Below, piece by piece: positions 5,630-14,889 of a stretch of DNA of 54,305 bases. Made by a program: the position numbers and the translations under genes. Source of the DNA: Desulfotignum sp. GTDB taxonomy: Bacteria; Desulfobacterota; Desulfobacteria; Desulfobacterales; Desulfobacteraceae. The stretch's first letter is position 1, and each line of letters starts with the position of its first letter. The stretch lies in the NCBI GenBank assembly GCA_021737695.1, contig JAIPDL010000016.1:1-54305 (forward strand). The letters run 5' to 3'. The notes under the pieces were generated by a model, which worked only from the letters and a program-made list of their open reading frames with translations, had not been told where the DNA came from and made no database searches.

Positions 5630-8203
5630 TTAATTTAACAGTTTCCGGATCTTGTTGCCAAACGTCACCACCTGGTTGAAAGGAAACGTCAGGTTCACAT
5701 CCAGTTTGATCCCCTGAAAACGGGAACCCGGACGCTTCGCATCCACCCTGACAAACGAATTAATATCCTTTTCATAGACAAAAGGCAGTATCCGGCCGGG
5801 TTTACCGTCCAGTTCCATGTTTGCGGTCAGGGTCTCTCCCTGGGTGGTAAACGTGAGTTTGGCCCAGGTATATTCAAAATCCTTTAACGCTTCTCCTGCC
5901 AGATCCAGCTGGTTGAACCCGGGAGAATCCATGGGAATTCCGGCCATCAGTTTTTCAGGGTTCTGGATCACAATCCGCCCCCCCTGCCCCGGGGTAGAAA
6001 ATAAAAACCCGTTATCAAACGAAATTTCTCCGTTTTTTAATTTCACAGGAATGCGGCCGTTCAAACTCCCGTTTCCCCGGGCATTGAATCCGCCTATCTG
6101 GGCCAGCAGCTGATTCAAATGAATCCGATCACAATACAGGGTCAAAGACACGGACCCATCCTCCGAAGGCATCCGGAAAGATTCCGTGGACACCCGACCG
6201 CCGGCCCAGTTGATCCGCATGTTTTCCAGCAGCAGAAAAGGGCCTTTTTCCAGGGTGAAACGCACCATTGCATCCGTGGCCGTGAAATCACCGGCCTGAA
6301 TTCGGGCAATGGTCATCTTCTGGCCCGGAACAGATGCCGGTGCCAGAAGATCATTGAATGTCAGGTGTCCCTGAACCCCTTCAACAGTCAGGTTCTGATC
6401 CGGCACAGACACAGACCCGTCATAAATGCGCAGATCCCCTCCTGTAGACAGGTGGTGATTTTTCCATTCCGCAAATCCGGATACCAGAACATCGAGATCA
6501 TATTCAACCGGAAACAGCGATTGCGGCATGAATTTTTCAAAATCGGATGGTGACACCTTGAACCGGTTTGTTTTGACTGTCACATGCCCATGAATGCCGG
6601 GATCCAGACCGGCGGTTCCATTGAGCGCAATGCTCATGGCATCGGACTCCGGCATCTGAAACGTCCCGTCAAACTGAACGGCTTTTTTTTCGGTCCTGTA
6701 AATACTGCCTTTGCCTGCCAACAAGGGCCGGTTGTCAATCATCAATTTTTCCACGGAAAACCGGCCTGTTTTGCCCACCTGGGGATAGGTGACCGGTATC
6801 TGTGCCCAGATCCCCTGCACCGCCACCTTTTTATCCGGAAACATGACACTGCCGGAAACCAGTTCCGTGGTCAGATCCACCCGGGGGGCGTTCAGCAGTC
6901 CGTCGGTCATATCCATGGAAACCATACCTGCTGTATCCAATCGGTTCAATCGGACATCCCCGTCCCGGGTATGCATGTGAATCCCGGACAAGCGGGATAT
7001 CAGGTCCAACGTCAGGGTACCGGCATTCCAATCGCCCAAAATATCGGACTGAACCGACCCCTGACCCGAGGCCACTTGCCAGCCCTGCTTTTCAATATGA
7101 GTTTGTGAAAAGGAAACCGCCATATTTCCATCAACCACATGATCTTTTATATGCAGTGACAATGCGGCAAACGGCTGCTCCACCACGCCGGTAACATCGG
7201 TGTGCTGGAACGCCAGCTTTTCCATGGGCCGGGTTTCACAGGTAAAGTTCACATCCCGGATACCGAATCCGGAAGCATCCAGCATCACCTGTGCCCGGCC
7301 GGACGCGGTCAAATCGGAAAGACCCGGGTGGGATACGCCCATCTCTCCCAGCACGGTGATCTGATGAGGTTCGTTTAAAATCCGTGCCACGGCATGGGGC
7401 ACTTTGATTCCATCGGGTTTTGTCAATATCATATCCGACAATTCTATCTGCCAGGTATTGTGGGTCAGTTTTTCAACAGACCAGTCCATGATCCCGGACC
7501 ATGCATTGGTTTTTACAGGCAGAAATTTGACCAGGGGATCAAGATCAAACGCCCGGGCTTTCAAATGAAATGTTTCCAGGCCGGCCACGGCATGCATCCG
7601 TGTTTTCAACGTCACCTGCTGGCCAAAGGGATAAAATTCTGCCTTACACACCATCTGCTGATCGGATTTGTTCATTGCCAGGGAGCCGTTAAAAGGAATC
7701 ACTGTGACCCCCTGATTCATTTTCAGTATCAGCCGGGCATTGTTTATTTCAATCCGGTCCGGCAGATAGGAAACATATGATGCGGCCATGGTTTTGAAAT
7801 CCGCTAATGTGCTATCTTTTAAATGAGGCGGCAACGGGGTCTGGCTGCCCCGGGAAACAGTGTCGATCAAAACACCCTGTCCGGAATCATACATCGCGTT
7901 GATTGTCAGGCCGGACAAAGTCAGGTGTTTGAGTGCCGGCAGACCCCATCCCTCAAATGCATAAGCAACCGATACCAGGTCCGCTGATATATCTTTGCCC
8001 CATTTTAAGCCAGAAATCAATGTCCGGTTTTTTCCCACATGCGATACCTTGAACTGCACGTGCTGTGATGACAACAAAGGCCTATACCGATATTCAATGA
8101 ACCACTGGGCCACCAAGGGCAGATTGAGCGCCAGAATAGCCAGAACCAGGGCCACCGCACCCAGAATCATCAGTAGATTTTTGCTCAAAAATTTAAATCG
8201 CAT
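5630..8203 (-). CDS. ydbH: YdbH family AsmA-like intermembrane lipid-transport protein
   Basis: An 857-aa protein with one N-terminal membrane anchor (~11-34) and a long beta-rich periplasmic body typical of bridge-like transfer proteins (YhdP, TamB, YdbH). The C-terminal third has the YdbH/PF11739 signature region, including RGNGSLNGRIPVKLKNGEIS and the strand-rich end before KLDVNLTFPFNQVV. Known role of the family: anterograde phospholipid movement to the outer membrane, redundant with TamB and YhdP in E. coli. It overlaps the rhomboid gene by 11 nt and heads ydbH-ynbE-ydbL, so the whole bridge is co-expressed. Confidence 0.9.
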   Translation of the reverse strand: MRFKFLSKNLLMILGAVALVLAILALNLPLVAQWFIEYRYRPLLSSQHVQFKVSHVGKNRTLISGLKWGKDISADLVSVAYAFEGWGLPALKHLTLSGLTINAMYDSGQGVLIDTVSRGSQTPLPPHLKDSTLADFKTMAASYVSYLPDRIEINNARLILKMNQGVTVIPFNGSLAMNKSDQQMVCKAEFYPFGQQVTLKTRMHAVAGLETFHLKARAFDLDPLVKFLPVKTNAWSGIMDWSVEKLTHNTWQIELSDMILTKPDGIKVPHAVARILNEPHQITVLGEMGVSHPGLSDLTASGRAQVMLDASGFGIRDVNFTCETRPMEKLAFQHTDVTGVVEQPFAALSLHIKDHVVDGNMAVSFSQTHIEKQGWQVASGQGSVQSDILGDWNAGTLTLDLISRLSGIHMHTRDGDVRLNRLDTAGMVSMDMTDGLLNAPRVDLTTELVSGSVMFPDKKVAVQGIWAQIPVTYPQVGKTGRFSVEKLMIDNRPLLAGKGSIYRTEKKAVQFDGTFQMPESDAMSIALNGTAGLDPGIHGHVTVKTNRFKVSPSDFEKFMPQSLFPVEYDLDVLVSGFAEWKNHHLSTGGDLRIYDGSVSVPDQNLTVEGVQGHLTFNDLLAPASVPGQKMTIARIQAGDFTATDAMVRFTLEKGPFLLLENMRINWAGGRVSTESFRMPSEDGSVSLTLYCDRIHLNQLLAQIGGFNARGNGSLNGRIPVKLKNGEISFDNGFLFSTPGQGGRIVIQNPEKLMAGIPMDSPGFNQLDLAGEALKDFEYTWAKLTFTTQGETLTANMELDGKPGRILPFVYEKDINSFVRVDAKRPGSRFQGIKLDVNLTFPFNQVVTFGNKIRKLLN

Positions 8204-9164
8204 TTTTAATCCGTATAGTCAAAAACATATCTCCTTTGGGCTTCCCGGGCAATGACCGGCCCATGCCGGCCAGGCGCAGCCGGTTTCCCTGTTTCACCCC
8301 GGGGGGAATGGTGACCCGGTACAAGGGTTTGGAAAACCCCCAGGGGATGGTGATCAATTTTTTTGTACCCGTCAACGCTTCCAGAGACGACACCTCGATG
8401 GTGCCGTACAGATCCGATTCATCGGCAGCCGGGGTAGCCAGAATGGTCTGAAGTTTCGGGGTATGCTGTTTTCGGGTGTACTGCTGAATTTTCTGCCGGG
8501 CACCGGTTCCGGGAACCTGGCGGTTGAGTTTCACCAGCACCAGACCGGTGATAAATCCTCCGATATGTGCCCACCAGGCAATCCCTGCCCCGGCCCCGTC
8601 TCCGGCAGCGTTCAGAAACTGAATCAAAAACCAGACCCCCAGAAATATGAATGCGGGAATTTCAATAAACCAGGGAATGATGATGATGGGGATCAGTGTC
8701 AGGATCTTGGCCCGGGGATACAGCATGAAATAGGCGCCCATGATACCGGCAATGGCCCCGCTGGCGCCAATGGTGGGGACCATGGAATACGGGTTGAGGA
8801 AAAAATGAAATGCCCCGGAAATCAGACCGCACAGCATGTAAAACCCCAAAAAACGCAAAGAACCGAAATGGGCTTCCACATTGTCCCCGAAAATATATAA
8901 AGACCACATGTTTCCCAGCAGATGCCAGAATCCCCCATGCAGAAACATGTAAGTAAACAGAGAATACACCTGGTTGACCCCGGAAAAATGCCGGGACATC
9001 TCATGGATCGTGTACTTGGCCGGTACCAGTCCATAGAAATAATAAAAGGTATCACTGGCCCCCACCTGGGCCTGAAACAGCCAGGCCAGCAAATTGGCGC
9101 CCATCAATCCATACGTGACCACAGGGACACAGTCGGACACCTGGTTGTCCCGGATGGGTATCAT
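8193..9164 (-). CDS. Rhomboid family serine protease with DnaJ-C-like tail
   Basis: A 323-aa membrane protein. The rhomboid core shows the HGGFWHLLGNMW motif (~76-87), the nucleophile in TIGASGAIAG (S135) and the catalytic His in WWAHIGGF (H200), over six or so hydrophobic segments. After a linker, residues ~255-320 resemble the C-terminal substrate-binding fold of DnaJ proteins: TIEVSSLEALTGTKKL, then RVTIPPGVKQGNRLRLAGMG and GDMFLTIRI. No J domain is present. The start overlaps the stop of the upstream gene (ATGA) and the end overlaps ydbH, so it is in one operon with the lipid-transport bridge. The tail probably handles substrates on the cytoplasmic side; that is inference. Confidence 0.9.
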   Translation of the reverse strand: MIPIRDNQVSDCVPVVTYGLMGANLLAWLFQAQVGASDTFYYFYGLVPAKYTIHEMSRHFSGVNQVYSLFTYMFLHGGFWHLLGNMWSLYIFGDNVEAHFGSLRFLGFYMLCGLISGAFHFFLNPYSMVPTIGASGAIAGIMGAYFMLYPRAKILTLIPIIIIPWFIEIPAFIFLGVWFLIQFLNAAGDGAGAGIAWWAHIGGFITGLVLVKLNRQVPGTGARQKIQQYTRKQHTPKLQTILATPAADESDLYGTIEVSSLEALTGTKKLITIPWGFSKPLYRVTIPPGVKQGNRLRLAGMGRSLPGKPKGDMFLTIRIKNAI

Positions 9165-9970
9165 TGAATGACCCGCAGCCGGCAGGCCTGTTCACAGGCG
9201 GACTTCACCGCTTTGACAATGACCATGACCGCATCTTCAATTGTAAAATAAGGCACCTCTGCATCCCTTTGGCAGACATCCACCAGCGCCGTGTTTCCCG
9301 TATCCAGCCCCAGCCGGAACCGCAGGGCATCCACCCAGGAAAAATACACGGTCTGAATATCTACCGGATCCAGCCTTGCCACAGCGGTTTTTGATTTCAG
9401 GGACAGATGCGACATGACCTGATCGACCGCCGCATCCACGGACTTTGGGAAAACCGGATCCACATCCAACGCCATGTCATGGGGCCAGGTAACCTCTTTT
9501 TCCAGAAACAGCAGGTATACCAGAATCTCCAGAACCATCTTGACATCCATATAGATGTCCGGATCATGACTGGCCCGGGGGCCTGCGACATTCAACACAC
9601 CGATCTTCCGGTCCTGCACAAATGCCTGAAGTATCACCGCCGCTTCAAAGGGATCATGGGTGACCAGATTAACGGCCATACAGGGTTTTTTTTGGGTTTT
9701 TGCCAGTTCCCGGGTGAGTCTGGATCCACCCATGAGGCGGCCGTGGTACAAAATAACCGTTCCCTGGGAGTCCAGAATATTCTGAAGGGTCCGGTCCCGG
9801 TAATCAGACGTCGGCATGACCGACAACCGGTATCGTGACGGCAGAGGGCCGGCTTCGGTTTTTCTTCCCTTAGGAATCCATCCGCCATAAGCAATATTGT
9901 ATTTAACCGCCACATCCAGTGCCGCCTGATCCGCACCGGTCTGGCCGCCGGAAATAATTTTTTCTAACAT
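9161..9970 (-). CDS. SLOG-type putative molybdenum carrier protein with extra C-terminal domain
   Basis: About 269 aa from ATG 9970, preceded by AGGTG (a GTG at 9979 is also possible). Residues 1-145 match the putative molybdenum carrier family (PF12694, SLOG superfamily): KIISGGQTGADQAALDVA, GWIPKGRKTEAGPL, then GSRLTRELAKTQ and LNVAGPRASHDPDI. Such proteins bind a nucleotide-like or cofactor ligand through the GGQTGAD loop; a molybdenum role was proposed from structure and is not certain. The C-terminal ~115 residues (from DMALDVDP on) are an additional helical domain I do not recognise. First gene of the operon with the rhomboid and ydbH. Confidence 0.8.
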   Translation of the reverse strand: MLEKIISGGQTGADQAALDVAVKYNIAYGGWIPKGRKTEAGPLPSRYRLSVMPTSDYRDRTLQNILDSQGTVILYHGRLMGGSRLTRELAKTQKKPCMAVNLVTHDPFEAAVILQAFVQDRKIGVLNVAGPRASHDPDIYMDVKMVLEILVYLLFLEKEVTWPHDMALDVDPVFPKSVDAAVDQVMSHLSLKSKTAVARLDPVDIQTVYFSWVDALRFRLGLDTGNTALVDVCQRDAEVPYFTIEDAVMVIVKAVKSACEQACRLRVIQ

Positions 9971-10039
9971 ACCAGGCACCTGTGTTGTAAAAAAACCTTT
10001 TCTATCATATCAATACCGCGTATAACTGCAACAGAATTT

Positions 10040-10600
10040 ATGAAAATACCCTCTCACAACCAATGCTTTCAGATCATCCGGAAGATGGGAATGATGGACC
10101 ATATTATCGATCATTCCATCATGGTCGGCAACGTCACGTTGTGCTTATGCCGGCATGTGAATCAGACCGCGCCGTTGTTGAATATTCATCTGGCCACTGC
10201 CTCAGCCCTGCTCCACGATATCACCAAAACCCGCAGTTTTAAAACCGGAGAACGGCATTCAGAAACCGGAGGCGACCTGCTCGAAACCCTGGGCTATCCG
10301 GAAGTGGGAAACATCATCCGCCAGCATGTCATCCTGGATGACTGGAAGGAAAACACCCCGGTCACGGAACAGGAAATTGTCAATTATGCGGACAAACGGG
10401 TGCTTCACGACACCATCGTGTCCCTTGCCCGGCGTCTGGAATATATTCAGGACACATACGGCCATCTGCAGGATCTGCAGGATCGGATTGCCGGAATGTG
10501 GCGGATGACCCGGACACTGGAAAACAAATTGTTCCGCCGGATTTCCTTTTCACCGGACCAGTTGGCCGACCAGGTGTTAATGGACATCCGCTTCTTTTAA
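10040..10600 (+). CDS. HD domain phosphohydrolase-like protein
   Basis: A 186-aa protein with a compact HD domain: DHSIMVGNVT (first metal His), ATASALLHDITKTR (the HD pair), GERHSETGGDLLETLGYP, then HVILDDW and IVNYADKRV. This pattern belongs to the HDIG-type phosphohydrolases acting on nucleotides or phosphoesters. Substrate unknown. It is transcribed away from the molybdenum-carrier gene; its last 24 nt overlap the 3' end of the convergent GTPase gene. Confidence 0.85.
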   Translation: MKIPSHNQCFQIIRKMGMMDHIIDHSIMVGNVTLCLCRHVNQTAPLLNIHLATASALLHDITKTRSFKTGERHSETGGDLLETLGYPEVGNIIRQHVILDDWKENTPVTEQEIVNYADKRVLHDTIVSLARRLEYIQDTYGHLQDLQDRIAGMWRMTRTLENKLFRRISFSPDQLADQVLMDIRFF

Positions 10601-12814
10601 TCCCAGAATATCCCGGCGAATCTGTTGAAGCTGTGTCACCATCCCGGCCACTTTTTCCTGCTGGGTCTGCTTTTTTGCCTGATCAACCGCCCTTGTCTCA
10701 TCTATATCCATATCCAGGGATCGATACAAAGAAAACCGCTCGTGGATCTTGTCAGTGACATCCCGGGTCACGGCCCGGATCAACGGCATGAAATACTGAT
10801 GTTTCAACCGGAGGTGAAACTGCTTGATCTGGGGATCGATCCCCTGCAGGGTCTGTTTTTTGATCCGCCGGGCCGCAACGTCAAACCCGGTATTCAATGA
10901 AAAAGACTGGTGTTTGTCAAGCAGCGCACGAAAGAACCGGGTGACAAACGTGATGCCCAGACCGGTCAGGGCATGGGTCTGGATACGGCCCGAATACCGG
11001 GGCATCATGGTGATGTCCGGCAATGTCAGCCCTAAAATCTTCTTGATGGCCTGAACATCCACAAAACGATCCAGTGCCGGTTGGCCGGCAGTCAGCTGAA
11101 CCTGGATATCCGTGTCTTCGGACTGACCTGCGGCCAGGGAAATTTTTGAAAGATCGATGCGGTAAGTATCCAGAAGGGATTGAAAATACGATTGTATTCT
11201 ATCTTCCTGACGGGCTGCCAATGTGTTGATGTCAGGCAGAATATCGGTCATCACAAACAGGTCCAAAGATCTTCTGAAATCCTGGAACATCAGATACAGT
11301 ATTTTTTTAATCCCCAGTTCTTTTAACCGATTCTGATACAAGGATATATCCAGGGGGGTCTGATGCACAAACGCCACCATTTTTTTACGGATCCGGCCGG
11401 CATCTTTGGCAAACGCGTTGTCAAGGTCGGCTTCAATCTCCCGGGTCAGGCCGGCCACAGCACCCGGAACGGCGTTTTTCACGATGGTTTCAAGCTGTTT
11501 TATATTGTTTTTTATCCGGGTGATCTTTTTTTGGGTCTGTTCCCGGTCATCCCCGGTTGCATTCAATCCATCCAGAAACAGGCGCGCTTTATTTTCCAGG
11601 GCGGTGCACATGTGAAACAACCGCTCCAGATGATTGGACACCAGCAGCCGGTGATGTCGTTGGGACAGCAAACCGGACAGGCGTGCATCAAATCGTTCAG
11701 CGTTTTCGCTGCACCAGGATGTCATGACCGGATCTTCCTGCCACAGGGCCAGGCGTTTCCGGTTCCGCCGGCTCAATTTTTTTTCCATGGCGCAAAACAG
11801 GCGCATGAGCGCGGAAAATGAATACAGCTCCGGTGCATCCAGCAAAAACGAAAGCTCCTGGCGCGTGTTTTGTTCACTGGCCGCCAGATCAGCCATTGTT
11901 TCGTGTTCAGACAGGTCACAGTTGTTCACAAACAGGATGTTTTCAAGCAGTCCCATACCTTGAATGATCTTTAAAAACCGCATATCCGACCGACGTAGCC
12001 CGGTTCTGGAGCTGATGCAGTAAACAATGAGGTTGGCCTGCTGAAGATAGGTCACAACCCGGCTCAACTGGCCGGGATCGGTAGAATCCGCTCCCTGGCA
12101 GTCGGCCAGTTCAACCCGGGGATCCAGGGTTTTACCGAACAGTTCAAGACAGGCATCCGCCACATAAAAGGCATTGGCTGCATCGCCGGTGAATAGTTTG
12201 TGATCCGCAAACTGCCGGCCTTCAAAAACCAGCTGTTCCCGGTCCGCCCCCACCAGATCTTTGCAGGTGTCATACCCTTGCAGGGCATTGCGGATCACCA
12301 GGGTCTCGGGCCGGATTCCTTGGTCCGTGACGGGAAACGCCTGAACCAAATGGTCATACACCTGTTTTAAAAACGCCTGATCCTTTTTTCGCCGCAAATC
12401 AAAGGTGTTCGGATTCACGTTCAAGGGAGAGGTGCCATCTTCAGGAAACATCTCCAGCACATTTTTCAAAGTCTGATTGATATCATCCCAGGATTTGAGA
12501 AACAGGACGGCCCGGTTTTTTTTGCCTTTGCGGATCCGGGTGGTGACTGCCGTGACCACTCCGGCCCCCCGCTTCACCACCTCTTTTCCGGTCATGGCAT
12601 TGATCAATGTGCTTTTTCCGGATTTAATCACCCCCACCACGGCAATTTTAATCCGGTTGGACTGTATTTGTTCAGGAATTTCGACGCATTGGGTTTTAAC
12701 GGATGCCAGCATGTCATCCGCCAGTGATGGAACGGTTTCCATTGTTTCGATCACCGACAGAATATCGGAAACAATGCCTGCGACCGGCGGATATGTATCA
12801 GTGGGTGCGGTCAT
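10577..12814 (-). CDS. Dynamin-like GTPase
   Basis: A 745-aa large GTPase. G1 P-loop GVIKSGKST at 61-69, a T-rich switch region (AVTTRI, ~90), G3 as ELADCQG near 235 and G4 as VNNCD near 290. After the GTPase come long helical segments (~400-745) with coiled-coil character, such as REQTQKKITRIKNNIKQLET, as in bacterial dynamin-like proteins that remodel membranes. No membrane segment is obvious, so binding would be peripheral. It starts directly after algH (TGA then ATG) and converges with the HD gene with a 24-nt overlap. The DxxG motif is altered to DCQG. Confidence 0.85.
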   Translation of the reverse strand: MTAPTDTYPPVAGIVSDILSVIETMETVPSLADDMLASVKTQCVEIPEQIQSNRIKIAVVGVIKSGKSTLINAMTGKEVVKRGAGVVTAVTTRIRKGKKNRAVLFLKSWDDINQTLKNVLEMFPEDGTSPLNVNPNTFDLRRKKDQAFLKQVYDHLVQAFPVTDQGIRPETLVIRNALQGYDTCKDLVGADREQLVFEGRQFADHKLFTGDAANAFYVADACLELFGKTLDPRVELADCQGADSTDPGQLSRVVTYLQQANLIVYCISSRTGLRRSDMRFLKIIQGMGLLENILFVNNCDLSEHETMADLAASEQNTRQELSFLLDAPELYSFSALMRLFCAMEKKLSRRNRKRLALWQEDPVMTSWCSENAERFDARLSGLLSQRHHRLLVSNHLERLFHMCTALENKARLFLDGLNATGDDREQTQKKITRIKNNIKQLETIVKNAVPGAVAGLTREIEADLDNAFAKDAGRIRKKMVAFVHQTPLDISLYQNRLKELGIKKILYLMFQDFRRSLDLFVMTDILPDINTLAARQEDRIQSYFQSLLDTYRIDLSKISLAAGQSEDTDIQVQLTAGQPALDRFVDVQAIKKILGLTLPDITMMPRYSGRIQTHALTGLGITFVTRFFRALLDKHQSFSLNTGFDVAARRIKKQTLQGIDPQIKQFHLRLKHQYFMPLIRAVTRDVTDKIHERFSLYRSLDMDIDETRAVDQAKKQTQQEKVAGMVTQLQQIRRDILGLKEADVH

Positions 12815-13345
12815 TCAGGAAATCAGCATCATGGCTTTTTCGTATTTCAGGTCACACTTGGTGTCAAACATGACGTCCCGGGTCATGGGACAGGTCAGCC
12901 AGGCATTGTCATGCAGTTCATTGTCCAGTTGCATGGGTCCCCAGCCGGCACATCCCAGCATGATCATGAAATCGGCCGGGCCTTTCTGAACGGCAATGGC
13001 TTCCAGAATATCCCGGGAATTGCTCAAGGCCAGCCAGTCTGTTACCTGCAGGGTTTCATTCCAGGTAAAGGGCGGGCCGTGAAGCACAAACACCCCGGAC
13101 GGCTGCACCGGTCCTCCCAGGTAGATGTCCAGCGTATCCACACTCCGGTCAAATGTGATATTCAGATCTTCAAACAACTCCCGGCCGGTGAGCAGGGGAT
13201 GGATTTTATTGATGATAAATCCCAACGCACCGGATTCATTGTGTTCGCACATGCCGGTAATCGTCTGGGCAAAATTGGGATCCGGAAGCCCGGGCATTGC
13301 CAGAAGAAATTTACCTTTCATGGTTTCAGAAATCATGTCAGCCAT
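12815..13345 (-). CDS. algH: YqgE/AlgH family protein
   Basis: A 176-aa protein of the UPF0301 family: KGKFLLAMPGLPDPNFAQTI near the start, GALGFIINK, LDIYLGGPVQPSGVFVLH, and MIMLGCAGWGPMQLDNEL. This is full length for the family. AlgH influences transcription of alginate and other genes in Pseudomonas, but its biochemical role is unsettled. It is followed with no gap by the dynamin-like gene, suggesting one transcript, and lies 80 nt downstream of manC. Confidence 0.9.
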   Translation of the reverse strand: MADMISETMKGKFLLAMPGLPDPNFAQTITGMCEHNESGALGFIINKIHPLLTGRELFEDLNITFDRSVDTLDIYLGGPVQPSGVFVLHGPPFTWNETLQVTDWLALSNSRDILEAIAVQKGPADFMIMLGCAGWGPMQLDNELHDNAWLTCPMTRDVMFDTKCDLKYEKAMMLIS

Positions 13346-13424
13346 AAACCTGCTCCAAACTTAGTGGTTATTTTCTGTTTTTTCCATGCGCATGTGTGTT
13401 TAACACGGCAGTTTTAAATATTTT

Positions 13425-14861
13425 TTATGGATTTGCAACCTTTTCTTTTTCATGCTCTCTGCCATACACATCATCCAGCCGGACTATATCGTCCTCTCCC
13501 AGATAGGGCCCGGACTGAACCTCGATGAGTTCCAGCGGGATCTTTCCGGGATTTTCAAGGCGATGAACCGTTCCCAGAGGAATATAGGTGGACTGATCCT
13601 CTTTGAGCAGCAGGGTGTCTTCCCCCCGGGTCACGATGGCGGTTCCGGATACCACGGTCCAGTGCTCGGCTCTGTGAAAATGTTTTTGCAGCGACAGTTT
13701 GGCTCCGGGCTTCACCGTGATCCGCTTCACCTGGTACCGGTGAGACTGATCAATGGTCTCATAATCTCCCCAGGGCCGATACACCTTGGCATGGGTGATG
13801 GACTCTTTGCGGCCCCGGGATTTGAGCTGTTTCACGATCTGCTTGACATCCTGTACCCGGTCTCGGGGGGACACCAGCACGGCATCCCTTGTTTCCACCA
13901 CCACCACGGCATCCATGCCCACGGCCGTCACCAGCCGGCTCTGGGCGTTGATATAGGAATCGGTCACATCATGGACCAGCACATCGCCTTTGATCACATT
14001 GGCATCAGCATCTTTTGTTTCCGTCTGCCATAAGGCATTGAACGATCCCAGGTCACTCCATCCCGCATCCAGAAACACCATCACCCCTTTTTCGGTTTTT
14101 TCCATCACGGCATAGTCAATGGAATCCGCGGCCACCTGATCAAAAATAGTTTGATCCACCCGGAAGAAATCCAGATCCTGCCGGCCATTGGCCACAGCCC
14201 TGCGGCAGATATCCACCATATCCGGGGCATGGAGAGACAGTTCCTTTAAAATGGTGGAAGCCTTGAACATAAACATACCGGAATTCCAGCAGTAATCCCC
14301 GGAAGACAGATAAGATTTGGCCGTGTTCAGGTCGGGTTTTTCCACAAACCGCTGAATCCGGCAGACATTGTCTTCCAGAGCAGACCCTTTCTGAATATAC
14401 CCGTACCCGGTTTCAGGCGTATCCGGGACAATCCCAAAGGTGATGAGGTATCCGTCATCCGCCAGGGTTTTTCCTTGTTCGATGCCCCGGTGAAACGCGG
14501 ACACGTCATTGATACGATGGTCGGCCGGTAACACCAGCAGCACCGGATCCTGCTCCTGTGCTGTCAGCTGAATGGCGGCCAGGGCAATGGCCGGGGCCGT
14601 ATTTTTTGCGGCCGGTTCCAGAATGATGGCCCGGGGCTTCACATCGATCTGAAGGAGCTGCTCCGCTGTCATGAACCGATGCACATCATTGCACACGATC
14701 AAAGGGGTCTCCATGCCGGACATGTCACTGAGGCGAAGCACCGTGTTCTGGAGCATGGTATGCCGGTTGTACATATTGATCAGCTGTTTAGGGTAAAATT
14801 CCCTGGACAGGGGCCACAGCCTTGTGCCGGAACCGCCTGCCAGAATAACGGGCACTGTCAT
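13425..14861 (-). CDS. manC: Mannose-1-phosphate guanylyltransferase / mannose-6-phosphate isomerase
   Basis: A 478-aa bifunctional type II PMI/GMP enzyme. The N-terminal nucleotidyltransferase carries the signature GGSGTRLWPLSREFYPKQLI (~9-28) and the substrate-site motif RFVEKPDLNTA; the C-terminal cupin has PWGDYETIDQSHRYQVKRI and HFHRAEHWTVVSGTAIV, the isomerase metal-site region. Makes GDP-mannose for exopolysaccharide or LPS sugars. A good AAGGAG site precedes the ATG. No other sugar genes adjoin, so it probably serves several pathways. Confidence 0.95.
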   Translation of the reverse strand: MTVPVILAGGSGTRLWPLSREFYPKQLINMYNRHTMLQNTVLRLSDMSGMETPLIVCNDVHRFMTAEQLLQIDVKPRAIILEPAAKNTAPAIALAAIQLTAQEQDPVLLVLPADHRINDVSAFHRGIEQGKTLADDGYLITFGIVPDTPETGYGYIQKGSALEDNVCRIQRFVEKPDLNTAKSYLSSGDYCWNSGMFMFKASTILKELSLHAPDMVDICRRAVANGRQDLDFFRVDQTIFDQVAADSIDYAVMEKTEKGVMVFLDAGWSDLGSFNALWQTETKDADANVIKGDVLVHDVTDSYINAQSRLVTAVGMDAVVVVETRDAVLVSPRDRVQDVKQIVKQLKSRGRKESITHAKVYRPWGDYETIDQSHRYQVKRITVKPGAKLSLQKHFHRAEHWTVVSGTAIVTRGEDTLLLKEDQSTYIPLGTVHRLENPGKIPLELIEVQSGPYLGEDDIVRLDDVYGREHEKEKVANP

Positions 14862-14889
14862 GGTGTCTCCTTAACTTTTTATAAGCAAT

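Noticed and set aside
7394..7780. Long plus-strand frames across ydbH
   Set aside because: All are antisense to a continuous 857-codon gene with a signal anchor and family features.
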